From: UBA1367 sp040268355
GTDB taxonomy: Bacteria > Actinomycetota > Coriobacteriia > Coriobacteriales > Atopobiaceae
Reading direction: 5' to 3'
Assembly: GCA_040268355.1 (NCBI GenBank)
Contig: JAWRIT010000100.1
Span: forward strand, 1 to 40,732
Length of the DNA stretch: 40,732 nt
Shown: positions 24,824 through 32,352 of the stretch, in pieces
Numbering within the stretch: position 1 is the stretch's first letter
Layout: every line of letters starts with the position of its first letter
Notes under the pieces: model-generated
Databases searched by the model: none
What the model was told of the DNA's origin: nothing
What the model saw: only the letters and a program-made list of their open reading frames with translations
Made by a program: the position numbers and the translations under genes

Positions 24824-26335
24824 TCAACGCCGCGTAGCGACGCTCGTTTCTTCTACGTACCCCATGGCGGACAGGAGCTGGGACGGCTCGCGGACCGCGA
24901 ACTCGTCGGTCACCGACCCTCCCTCAAGCCGCACGGCCCTGTCGCAGCACGCAGCGGCGAACTCGACGTCGTGGGTGATGACCATGACGGCCGTCCCTTG
25001 CGCCGCGACGTCCCTGACGATCCCCGCGACCCGACGCATGCTCGCGCCATCGAGGCCGCTCGTCGGCTCGTCGAGGATGATCACCGGCGCGCTCCGGAAG
25101 AGGGCCACCCCCAGGACGAGTCGCTGCTTCTGTCCTCCCGAGAGGGTTGAGGGATGGCGCCCCTCAAGATCCCCGAGGCCCAGCTGGTGCAGGATTTCCC
25201 GTGCCGCCTCGGCAGCCTCTCGTGGCTTCGGCAGACCGGTCGTCAGCTCGTCGACCAGGTCTTCACCGAACAGCTGGCTGTCGAGGTCCTGGGGCACGTA
25301 CCAGAGGCGTCCGATGCGACGTCGGGGTGCGATCCGCCGACCACCGAGGAGGACCCTTCCGGCGTCCTCCTTCAGCAGTCCCGCGAGCACCTTCGCGCAC
25401 GTGCTCTTGCCCACTCCGTTGGGACCCACGATGGCGAGCACCTCCCCTGCGCGACAGCTGAGACTCACCTCGCGCAGGACCATCGTTCGTCCGAAGGCCT
25501 TCGACAGACGCTCGACCTCAAGCAGGACAGGAGCCTTGCCGGGAAAGGCCCCCGATGGCACCGTCATCCTGCGGCGATCGTCGAGCAGCGCCACATTGGC
25601 CAGGCGCAGCCCGAGACGCTCGGCCTCCTCGGGAGACATCCGGCCCATCTCCGCGCCCGAAAGCTCCCTCACCACCGTCCCCTCCTTGACGAGCACGAAC
25701 CGGTCCGCGATACCGGACAGGTAGAACAGCCGATGCTCGGCGACTATCACGGTCTTCCCCTGCTCCTTCAGGTGTCGGATGCTCGCGGCGAGGCGCATTG
25801 AGGCCTCCCGGTCGAGGTTCGCCGAGGGCTCGTCCATCACGTAGACGTCGGGATCCACCGCATAGGCGGACGCCACTGCGACCTTCTGCCGCATCCCGTA
25901 GGAGAGGTCGTGAAGGTTCGCCCCAAGCAGGTCCCCCACCCCGGCCGCACGAGCGGCCGACTCGACCGCCGAGACGATCCGGTCCCGCTCGAACCCTTGG
26001 TTCTCGCAGCCGAAGGCTATCTCACCGGCGACTTCGTTCGAGAAGAACTGACTCCTGGGGTCCTGAAAGACGTTGCCCACCAGCATGCCAAGCTCCCATG
26101 AGGGCATCTCACGAACGTCGACGCCCCCGATGGACACGCTTCCGCGGAGCTCGCCACCGTAAAACCGGGGTGCGAGCCCGTTGATCACGCGGGTCACCGT
26201 GCTCTTGCCACTGCCGGAAGGGCCCGTTATGACGACGACCTCCCCTTCCGCCACCTCAAGGGTCAGGTGGTCGAGCTGCCAGCCGTCCCCGTCGTAGGAG
26301 AACGAGACCTTATCCAACACAACCGATGCGCCCAT
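24824..26335 (-). CDS. ECF transporter ATPase, two fused ATP-binding domains (cassette 2)
   Basis: A 503-residue tandem ABC ATPase equivalent to EcfA1 plus EcfA2. Domain 1 has Walker A GPSGSGKST (38-46), Q-loop VFQDPRSQFF, an atypical signature LSYGMRQK and Walker B YVMDEPSANLD. Domain 2 has Walker A GPNGVGKST, signature LSGGQKQRL and Walker B IILDEPTSGLD. The frame is open further upstream through the EcfT gene, but the domain begins directly at ATG 26335, 11 nt after the EcfT stop. It is the paralogue of the protein at 12857-14383, with the same NVFQDPRSQFF-type first Q-loop. Confidence 0.9.
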   Translation of the reverse strand: MGASVVLDKVSFSYDGDGWQLDHLTLEVAEGEVVVITGPSGSGKSTVTRVINGLAPRFYGGELRGSVSIGGVDVREMPSWELGMLVGNVFQDPRSQFFSNEVAGEIAFGCENQGFERDRIVSAVESAARAAGVGDLLGANLHDLSYGMRQKVAVASAYAVDPDVYVMDEPSANLDREASMRLAASIRHLKEQGKTVIVAEHRLFYLSGIADRFVLVKEGTVVRELSGAEMGRMSPEEAERLGLRLANVALLDDRRRMTVPSGAFPGKAPVLLEVERLSKAFGRTMVLREVSLSCRAGEVLAIVGPNGVGKSTCAKVLAGLLKEDAGRVLLGGRRIAPRRRIGRLWYVPQDLDSQLFGEDLVDELTTGLPKPREAAEAAREILHQLGLGDLEGRHPSTLSGGQKQRLVLGVALFRSAPVIILDEPTSGLDGASMRRVAGIVRDVAAQGTAVMVITHDVEFAAACCDRAVRLEGGSVTDEFAVREPSQLLSAMGYVEETSVATRR

Positions 26336-26346
26336 GTCGCACCCCC

Positions 26347-27051
26347 TTACGCGAAACAGCAGATGGCAACTGCCAAGGCAACGGCGCCCACAAGGAGCCA
26401 GTCGGCGACGCGCATGCGCACAGGGTAGTAGCAGCCCCTCGGTCCAGGGTTCTCTATGCCTCGGACGATGGCGGACGCGGACAGCTCGTCGGCGACCTTG
26501 AGGGAGCGAAAGACCAGCGGGACCGCAACGTACTCTGCCGTGTCGAGCAGATGGAGGAGCACCTTCGCCGGACTCCTCAGAAAGCCCCTCACGCGCATCG
26601 CGTCTTTGATCTCCCTCGTCTCGTGGACGACCGTTGGGACGAAGCGCAGCATCACCACCAGGATGAATTGGATCCTCCTGGGAATGGGCAGCCTGCCCAG
26701 CGCGCCCGATATCTTGCCCGACGGCATGCCCGCCAGGACGCAGAGCGCCATTCCCGGCAGGACCATCCGGTAGATGAGGGACAAAAGCAGTGGGGACGGA
26801 AAGACCAGGGCACCGTAGATCCCCTCGAGGTAGACGCCACTCAAGGAGCACGCGTACACCAGCGCGTAGGCGAGGCCCCTGCCCGCCATGCCACACAGGC
26901 AAAGCAACACCAGAAGCACCAGCATGAAGGCGAGGTGATGGAGCATGCTCCTTGCGAGGAAGGTCGCCACGCATGTGCCCATGACGACCGCCAGGGCCGT
27001 CAGTCCGTTCAGATCCTTCAGGAACCGGGAGGAGGAAGGGGCCACGCTCAC
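26347..27051 (-). CDS. ECF transporter transmembrane subunit EcfT (cassette 2)
   Basis: A 234-residue membrane protein with about five hydrophobic helices and the coupling motifs AMRVRGF and SAIVRGI, preceded by FILVVMLRFVPTV, the same layout as EcfT of cassette 1. The GTG at 27051 overlaps the S-component stop (GTGA) and is chosen over longer in-frame extensions that would run back through the S gene. It couples the two-domain ATPase to the MptD-type S subunit. Confidence 0.85.
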   Translation of the reverse strand: MSVAPSSSRFLKDLNGLTALAVVMGTCVATFLARSMLHHLAFMLVLLVLLCLCGMAGRGLAYALVYACSLSGVYLEGIYGALVFPSPLLLSLIYRMVLPGMALCVLAGMPSGKISGALGRLPIPRRIQFILVVMLRFVPTVVHETREIKDAMRVRGFLRSPAKVLLHLLDTAEYVAVPLVFRSLKVADELSASAIVRGIENPGPRGCYYPVRMRVADWLLVGAVALAVAICCFA

Positions 27052-27662
27052 GATACGATGCCGGACCTTTCGAAGTGCCTGCGAAGCAGCCTCTGGCCGA
27101 ACAGCACCCCCAGAGCGGCACACGCCGCCGTGATGGCGATGCCGAGGGCCATGAGCTGGGGTGACGTCACCATCTCAACCTGCATGTTCAGGGTCGTCTC
27201 GGTGAACCCGCTCTTGAGCGCCATCTGCGAGAACGACTCCCAGGACCACAGCAGGGGGACGACGCTGCCCACGAACATCCCGACAGCGTAGATGCCCCAC
27301 CCGATGGCGTTGCGGACCGGGTTGCGATAGGTGTCCTTGCCGATCATGGACAATTCCGCCAACATCGCCACCACCAGGAAGTACGGGATGAGGAAGGAGT
27401 AGCCGAGCGCCCCTTCGATGAGCCCGTAGACCGCTATCCAGACGAACAGCAGGCCGTGCCTGTTCACCCGGTTCGCAGCCACCAGGTAGAACGTCGCCCC
27501 GATGAGGCACTCTATGCCGGCGGCGCCGTAGAGGTAGACGGCCGGTATCGTCAGGGCAAGCGCCCCCACGGCGAGGATCACGACGAAGAAGATCGCCATC
27601 ATGGCGGCGACCGTCATGATGGCCCTCGTCCCAAGCCTTCCCCCTGATATCTGTGCTGACAT
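27048..27662 (-). CDS. MptD (Trep_Strep)-family ECF substrate-binding protein (cassette 2)
   Basis: A 204-residue S component, the same length as its paralogue at 15117-15731. It has about six hydrophobic segments; the GTRAIMTVAAMMAIFFVV helix at the N-terminus and the LLRRHFERSGI tail are shared features. ATG 27662 is preceded by AAGGGAGG. It is the first gene of the minus-strand operon, divergent from the AraC-type regulator, and its expression is probably controlled through the two palindromes between them. The substrate is unknown; linkage to an IrtAB-like pair and a YbtA/PchR-type regulator suggests a metallophore or metal complex. Confidence 0.82.
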   Translation of the reverse strand: MSAQISGGRLGTRAIMTVAAMMAIFFVVILAVGALALTIPAVYLYGAAGIECLIGATFYLVAANRVNRHGLLFVWIAVYGLIEGALGYSFLIPYFLVVAMLAELSMIGKDTYRNPVRNAIGWGIYAVGMFVGSVVPLLWSWESFSQMALKSGFTETTLNMQVEMVTSPQLMALGIAITAACAALGVLFGQRLLRRHFERSGIVS

Positions 27663-27678
27663 TGCATCCTCCCTTGTA

Positions 27679-27692
27679 GCTTCAGATGAAGC
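27679..27692 (-). repeat. Small inverted repeat in the leader of the cassette-2 operon
   Basis: GCTTCA-GA-TGAAGC is a perfect 6-bp inverted repeat with a 2-nt centre, about 17 nt upstream of the S-gene start. It may be a regulatory half-site pair or only a weak RNA fold next to the ribosome site. Confidence 0.3.
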
Positions 27693-27745
27693 GGCTCAAT
27701 TAGTTAGGAAGGATTAACTTAAGACAAGGACCGCTGTCACATTGC

Positions 27746-27786
27746 TCCGAAACGGAACGGAGCGCGTTAGAATACTCCAAAATGGA
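27746..27786. promoter_or_regulatory. Twin palindromic operators between araC-type gene and cassette 2
   Basis: TCCGAAACGGA (27746-27756) and TCCAAAATGGA (27776-27786) are each perfect 4-bp inverted repeats around AAA. They share the pattern TCCRAAAYGGA and start exactly 30 nt apart. A -10-like TAGAAT (27768-27773) for the plus-strand regulator gene lies between them, with TTGCTC (27743-27748) as a possible -35. The sites sit about 85-115 nt upstream of the S-gene start. The arrangement fits an AraC-type protein that represses itself and activates the divergent operon; the proteins bound are inferred. Confidence 0.6.
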
Positions 27787-27890
27787 AACCTGATTTCATC
27801 GGTCGACCATGGGTCGGAGGGCGCTGTTCTCGCAATCGCCAAGGCCGGAGCGGTAGCCGATGGATCCGTCCAAAAGGAGATGCTGACGCG

Positions 27891-28862
27891 ATGAGCGAAC
27901 GGTCCGGATCGAGCGTGCCGAGCGGATCGAACATGCCGGCGTATTCCCAGCTCCCCAAGGCGTCCCGCATCCCCCACGAGCGGCCTTCCGACGGGGCGGC
28001 CACCCTCCGCAGCTGGACCATACTGCCTGGTGTGAGCCTGGTCAGCATGGAATTCGACACGACCGAGTCATTCGCCGAGGAGCCCTGCAAGTCGAACCTG
28101 ATCGACATCCGCTACTGCCTGGATGGCGCATCCGAGATGCAGATGCTCAACCGCAGCGTCTTCCGCCTCCGCGAGGGGGAGCTGTGCGTGCACACGCTCA
28201 CCAACAAGGCGGCCTCCTACTCGTTTCCCCAGGGGCGGTTCCTGGGCATCGAGCTGCTCATCGATCCCGATTCGCTGACCGAGGAGACGAAGAGCTGCTT
28301 CTCGCTCTTCGACATCGACCTCAAGAGGCTGAGTGGGGCCGTCTCTTCGGGGCCGACAAAGGACATCTGGTTCCACGGGATGGCGCCGAGGAGCATCCGC
28401 CAGATCGCCGAGGACATGGTCTACGGTGACGCCGCCAGCTCCCCCGCCTACCTCAGGCTCAAGGCCCTCGAGCTCCTCTTCCAGGCGCAGCGGCTCTCCG
28501 GATCGGGGGTCTTCGACCCAGCCCCACGTTCGGACCGGGCGGCTGACGTAGCCAATCGCACAAGAGAGCTTTTGATGGAAAACCTTGGGCGCACCACCTC
28601 TTTACAAGAGCTCCTCAAGCAGAGCGGCGTGGGCGAACGGACGGCGAGAAACGCGTTCCGGAAGGTCTATGGCTGCACGGTGGGCACGTTCTTGCGGCGA
28701 GCGCGGATGGACGAGGCGGCGCGACTGCTCGCCAAAGGCGAAGCTCCGATCGGCACGATCGCAGGCATGGTGGGCTACGCGAGCGCAAGCAAGTTCTCAA
28801 GTGCCTTCAAGCGGGAGTACGAGATGCTCCCCAAGGACTACCGGGACCGCTACCTTCGCTGA
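27891..28862 (+). CDS. AraC/XylS-family regulator (YbtA/PchR-like context)
   Basis: A 323-residue regulator. The N-terminal part (about residues 40-215) is a ligand-sensing region with GRFLGIELLIDPD. The C-terminal 100 residues hold two helix-turn-helix motifs: TTSLQELLKQSGVGERTARNAF and IGTIAGMVGYASASKFSSAFKREY, then the family end PKDYR. AAAAGGAG lies 10 nt before ATG 27891. The gene is divergent from the ECF/ABC cassette 2, separated by a 228-nt region with paired palindromes. By analogy with YbtA and PchR next to siderophore systems it is likely the activator of cassette 2, with the transported compound as co-inducer; this is inference. Confidence 0.85.
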   Translation: MSERSGSSVPSGSNMPAYSQLPKASRIPHERPSDGAATLRSWTILPGVSLVSMEFDTTESFAEEPCKSNLIDIRYCLDGASEMQMLNRSVFRLREGELCVHTLTNKAASYSFPQGRFLGIELLIDPDSLTEETKSCFSLFDIDLKRLSGAVSSGPTKDIWFHGMAPRSIRQIAEDMVYGDAASSPAYLRLKALELLFQAQRLSGSGVFDPAPRSDRAADVANRTRELLMENLGRTTSLQELLKQSGVGERTARNAFRKVYGCTVGTFLRRARMDEAARLLAKGEAPIGTIAGMVGYASASKFSSAFKREYEMLPKDYRDRYLR

Positions 28863-28971
28863 GGTGGACTTCATGCGTCTGCAGGTAGTGGGATGGGCGT
28901 GCCATGCAATTAGTTCAAGTGGGTCCCGTGGTCGCCCAGAGGTGGTGATCAGGCCGCACCAACTTCTCAAG

Positions 28972-29051
28972 TCGGGAAAGTGCCAAATCCTATGGGTTTA
29001 CAACTTGGGAAAGTGGCATACTGTTTGTAAATTCAACCTTGGAAAGTGGCA
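28972..29051 (+). repeat. Three direct repeats with a 33-nt period upstream of the DUF4143 ATPase
   Basis: The 14-mers TCGGGAAAGTGCCA (28972), TTGGGAAAGTGGCA (29005) and CTTGGAAAGTGGCA (29038) start exactly 33 nt apart, about three helical turns, and each is preceded by CAA within a few bases. The second copy lies in the spacer of a promoter candidate (TTTACA 28997-29002, N16, TACTGT 29019-29024). The third runs into the AAGGAG ribosome site of the next gene. The array looks like a cooperative operator for autoregulation; the binding factor is unknown. Confidence 0.75.
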
Positions 29052-29067
29052 AGGAGACAGGTTTCGA

Positions 29068-30426
29068 ATGTTCGCCAGAAAAGCCTATGACCAGCTTCTC
29101 GCCTGGAAACGTGAGAGCGCAGGATCCAGCGCCATGCTCATCGAAGGCGCACGACGCGTGGGCAAGTCAACCTTGGCCGAGGAGTTCGCGCGCAACGAGT
29201 ACGCATCATACCTCCTTGTGGATTTCACGCGTGTCGCACCGGGATTCAGGCAGACCTTCCTCGACACGCGCAACAACCTCGACGAGTTCTTCCTCAACCT
29301 TACTGCGGCATATGGCACACGGCTCATACCAGGCAACTCGCTCGTCATCTTCGACGAGGTGCAGCTCTTCCCCGAGGCCCGCGAGTTCATCAAGCACCTG
29401 GTAGCAGATGGTCGCTATCACTACCTGGAGACCGGGTCACTCATCTCCATAAAGAAGAACGTCGAGAACATCGTCATTCCCTCCGAGGAAGACTCGATGG
29501 ACCTGTGGCCCATGGATTTCGACGAGTTCCTCTGGGCGCTCGGCGAGGACGCCATGTCCGAGCTCATCCGTCGGTCGTTCGAGCTGCGAAGGCCCCTGAC
29601 GGATGACCTGCACCGCAAGGCGATGCGCCTGTGGCGCGAGTATCTCCTGGTGGGAGGGATGCCGCAGGCGGTGAGCGCCTATATCTCCGGCCGCGACCTT
29701 GCCGCCGCGGATGCCGCCAAGCGACGGGTGCTCAAAATCTACCGCGACGACATCGCAACGTATGGGGGCGGCGATACCGACTGGATAAAGGCGGTCTTCG
29801 ACAGCATCCCCGCCCAGCTCTCCAAGCATGAGAAGAAGCTCGTGTTCACCGAGGTGGAGCCGGGGTCGAGATCGAGGAGCTACGAGGGGGCCTTCGCTTG
29901 GATGCGCGAGGCCCGTATCGCCAACCTGTGTCAGAGGTGCACCGACCCGAGCGTCGCCCTCGCCCTCTCGGCAGACCCCGCCACGGTCAAGTGCTACATG
30001 GGCGACACGGGCCTCTTGGTGTCACAGGCCTTCTCAGCGGGAGGCAGGTCCCTTTCCGACGTCTACCGGCAGACGCTTGCTGGCGACCTCTCGCTCAACG
30101 AGGGGATGCTCGCCGAAAATGCCGTTGCCCAGCAGCTTGTTGCCGCAGAGCATCCGCTCTACTTCTACTCTGACAGCTCCAAGGTACGCGAAGACCGCAT
30201 GGAGATTGACTTCCTCGCCGTGGAACCCTACGACAATGCCGCAGGCAAGCCGCGCGTGACGCCCATAGAGGTGAAGTCGGGCACCAGGTACAAGACGGTC
30301 TCCCTCGGTAAGTTCAAGGACAAGTTCGGAAGCCACGTAGGAATGCAGGTCGTCCTCCATCCCAGGCAGCTGAAGGCGGATGGCGACATGATCTTCCTCC
30401 CGCTCTATATGGCAGGATGCCTCTGA
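29068..30426 (+). CDS. AAA ATPase with C-terminal DUF4143 domain
   Basis: A 452-residue protein of the common AAA_14/DUF4143 type. The N-terminal ATPase has Walker A EGARRVGKSTL (Gly27-Lys33-Ser34), Walker B LVIFDEVQLFPEA and sensor-like YLETGSLIS. A winged-helix-like middle follows (LWREYLLVGGMPQAV). The C-terminal DUF4143 part ends in EIDFLAVEP...TPIEVKSG, matching a PD-(D/E)xK nuclease-like core. Cellular function is not established for the family. The ATG follows AAGGAG by 11 nt. It stands alone, with a striking 33-nt repeat array upstream, and converges with the AbiE pair. Confidence 0.88.
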   Translation: MFARKAYDQLLAWKRESAGSSAMLIEGARRVGKSTLAEEFARNEYASYLLVDFTRVAPGFRQTFLDTRNNLDEFFLNLTAAYGTRLIPGNSLVIFDEVQLFPEAREFIKHLVADGRYHYLETGSLISIKKNVENIVIPSEEDSMDLWPMDFDEFLWALGEDAMSELIRRSFELRRPLTDDLHRKAMRLWREYLLVGGMPQAVSAYISGRDLAAADAAKRRVLKIYRDDIATYGGGDTDWIKAVFDSIPAQLSKHEKKLVFTEVEPGSRSRSYEGAFAWMREARIANLCQRCTDPSVALALSADPATVKCYMGDTGLLVSQAFSAGGRSLSDVYRQTLAGDLSLNEGMLAENAVAQQLVAAEHPLYFYSDSSKVREDRMEIDFLAVEPYDNAAGKPRVTPIEVKSGTRYKTVSLGKFKDKFGSHVGMQVVLHPRQLKADGDMIFLPLYMAGCL

Positions 30427-30480
30427 TCATCCTTTCTTGCGAGGGTATGGGCTCGTGGCAGGGTGACCAACAGGCTGCGC

Positions 30481-31503
30481 TCACGACGTCTGCCGGCATT
30501 CGGCGTTCGCTGTGCCGTTGATGCGCGACTCCAGCTCGGACATGAAGGCGACCACGTCGTCGAAGGCGGGGACCTCGCCGAATATCATGGGGCGCATGCG
30601 CTCGTAGTCGGCGGCGAGCTCCTCCAGGCGCTCGGGCTGCGGCGAAAGCTTCAGCGTGCCGGGCTTGGCGTCGGCGAGCTTCGACCAGGGCGTGCGGTAG
30701 AACTTCTCCTTGAAGGCGACCACGCGCGCGAGGAGCTCCGGCTGGGCGATGGCGCGCTCCGCGACGTCGGAGCGTCCGAGGCGGTACAGGTCGTAGTAGT
30801 GGCGGGCGTAGCGCCTTGGCATCGCCTTGCTGGCCGGGCGGTTCGCCTCCTGGTGCAGGATCGTCGCCTTCTCCCAGAACGTGCGCTCGGCCACGGCGGT
30901 GCGCACGTTGGTGCTCGGCCGCGAGAACGCCTCGGGGTGCAGCTCCGCGACGTACGGCGAGATCTCCGTCTGCGCGGAGGGCGTCCACGCGGCCAGCGGG
31001 CCGATCTCGAGCTTCACGACGTCGAGCGTCGCCGCAGACGAGAAGAGCCGCGGGTAGGCGAAGAGCACGGTCTCCTCCTCGGATCCTGCGCGCACGTCCG
31101 CCTCGCGCCCGAGCTCCTCGGACAGGCTAGCTCTGAGCGAGGGCGCGAACACGTCTGCGAGGTAGCGGTTCGTGCGCTCGATGGTCTCGAGTTTGAACTT
31201 GTCCTGCTTGGTGTTGGAGCGCTCCTCCCAGGGCTCGTCCAGGCGGTAGCCGATGAGCCGCCAGTCCAGGATGAGGTCGATGTCCTCCGAGAAGCGCTCG
31301 ATGAGGTGGTAGGACTTCGAGAGACTCGTGCCGCCCTTGAAGACGATCGAGTCGGCGAACTCGCTGCGGTGGAACAGGTGGTCCAGCAGGTAGCACACCC
31401 ACAGGTCCTTCTCGACGATGGCAGGCTGCAGCGCCATCTCTGCGGCGGCGATCCTGATGAGCGCAGCCCTCTCCTCCTCACTCGCCCTTGCCATGCTCAG
31501 CAT
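30481..31503 (-). CDS. abiEii: AbiEii-family nucleotidyltransferase toxin
   Basis: A 340-residue toxin of the type IV AbiE toxin-antitoxin/abortive-infection system. The nucleotidyltransferase core is clear: VFKGGTSLSKSYHLIERFSEDIDLIL, that is GG-x-S-x-x-K followed by the D-x-D metal pair, with the later RHYYDLYRL segment typical of the family. Members transfer nucleotides, for example to tRNA 3' ends, and stop growth. ATG 31503 has AAAGGA 7 nt upstream; MARAS (31494) is an alternative. The gene overlaps the antitoxin gene by 26 nt, so it is coupled to it. Confidence 0.9.
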   Translation of the reverse strand: MLSMARASEEERAALIRIAAAEMALQPAIVEKDLWVCYLLDHLFHRSEFADSIVFKGGTSLSKSYHLIERFSEDIDLILDWRLIGYRLDEPWEERSNTKQDKFKLETIERTNRYLADVFAPSLRASLSEELGREADVRAGSEEETVLFAYPRLFSSAATLDVVKLEIGPLAAWTPSAQTEISPYVAELHPEAFSRPSTNVRTAVAERTFWEKATILHQEANRPASKAMPRRYARHYYDLYRLGRSDVAERAIAQPELLARVVAFKEKFYRTPWSKLADAKPGTLKLSPQPERLEELAADYERMRPMIFGEVPAFDDVVAFMSELESRINGTANAECRQTS

Positions 31504-32116
31504 CTTCGCATCCTTTCGCGATCTCGGTAATGACGTCGCGCACCCAGGCGGTCGCACGCTCGGTCTCGGCGAGCAGCGCCACCTTCTCCTCCGCGTTGAG
31601 GCGGCCCGACAGGTGATCGATGGCCTTGTCGTTGACGCCTTCGCGCCCGAGGGCCTTGAGCGCCTGGACGACGAGGGCGGTCAGCGGCGACATGCCCACT
31701 ATGTTGCGGTTGGCCGCGTGCCTGAACCTCACGTCGAAGGGTCCCACCTGGACGCTGGTATACGGGCCGGTGCTGATGTAGGAGTATACCGCGGGGACCT
31801 GGGTGTCCAGGCCCAGCATGTTCAGCGCGTGGTCGCCCGACGGGACGACCTCCCAGCCGCGTGCCCTCGCGATCGCGTGTGCGACCGCGTCAACGTCGGG
31901 CGGGACCAGCCTGCGCAAGAGCTCGCTGCGGCGGGGCTTGTAGTAGACGCCGCGCGCCGCGCGGGCTATCGCCCCCGAGTCCGCCAGCCCCTTGAGCGCC
32001 TGCCTTGCGTTGACGGAGTCGGACACGTCCGCGAAGTCGCTTGCGGTGAAGGCGGCGTCGTCAGGGAGCGATTCGACCCTCCGGCGTATGGCCTCCCTTA
32101 TGCCCTTGTCGTTCAT
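31478..32116 (-). CDS. abiEi: AbiEi-type antitoxin and autorepressor (DUF6088)
   Basis: A 212-residue DUF6088/AbiEi-like protein. The N-terminal winged helix (FTASDFADVSDSVNARQALKGLADSGAI) binds DNA; the C-terminal antitoxin region contains GDHALNMLGL and VRFRHAANRNI. In characterised AbiE pairs this protein neutralises AbiEii without direct binding and represses its own promoter through inverted repeats. A perfect repeat lies directly upstream here. GAGAGGAG is 4 nt before ATG 32116. The pair may act as anti-phage defence or stabilise the accessory region. Confidence 0.88.
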   Translation of the reverse strand: MNDKGIREAIRRRVESLPDDAAFTASDFADVSDSVNARQALKGLADSGAIARAARGVYYKPRRSELLRRLVPPDVDAVAHAIARARGWEVVPSGDHALNMLGLDTQVPAVYSYISTGPYTSVQVGPFDVRFRHAANRNIVGMSPLTALVVQALKALGREGVNDKAIDHLSGRLNAEEKVALLAETERATAWVRDVITEIAKGCEDAEHGKGE

Positions 32117-32128
32117 CGCGCTCCTCTC

Positions 32129-32162
32129 AAAATCACGAATATAGTATAGTATACGTGATTTT
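32129..32162 (-). promoter_or_regulatory. Inverted repeat over the abiE promoter region
   Basis: AAAATCACG (32129-32137) and CGTGATTTT (32154-32162) are perfect 9-bp inverted repeats around a 16-nt AT-rich centre that carries overlapping -10-like hexamers on the minus strand (TATACT, TATATT). The element ends 13 nt before the antitoxin ATG, as expected for AbiEi autorepression. Confidence 0.65.
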
Positions 32163-32227
32163 ATAGCAACGGCAAATGGTTAAAGAAATCGTTAGGGTCC
32201 CGGCATGCCGGCTCTGCTTCTGATGGG

Positions 32228-32352
32228 CTACGGCCCCAGCAAGTCGAGCACGATCGCATGAGGGCGCGCCGCCGAGATCGCCGCCTCCAGAGACGCGCCG
32301 TCGGCCATGCGCTGCGCGATTGCCACCCGCTTAGCCAAATGACGCCTGTACG
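32228..32352 (-). pseudogene. Possible decayed coding remnant
   Basis: Downstream of the RpiR gene, on its strand but in another frame, a stretch of about 40 residues without stops ends at a TAG (32228-32230). It reads YRRHLAKRVAIAQRMADG, then ASLEAAISAARPHAIV. The composition is protein-like, but no start codon with a ribosome site exists and I do not recognise the family. It may be chance in GC-rich DNA. Nothing else is seen in 32163-32352. Confidence 0.25.

Noticed and set aside
20800..25150. Long plus-strand open frames opposite the cassette-2 ABC genes
   Set aside because: They are mirror frames of the ABC genes, whose Walker motifs and signatures prove the minus strand is coding.
9358..27662. 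A composite transposon formed by the two inverted transport cassettes
   Set aside because: The cassettes are diverged paralogues, have different gene order and contain no transposase or terminal repeats. The inverted layout is noted, but mobility is not supported.
28972..29051. CRISPR array
   Set aside because: The three repeats are only 14 bp, degenerate, non-palindromic, and have 19-nt spacers that are related to each other. They lie in a promoter, and no cas genes are present. No CRISPR was seen elsewhere.
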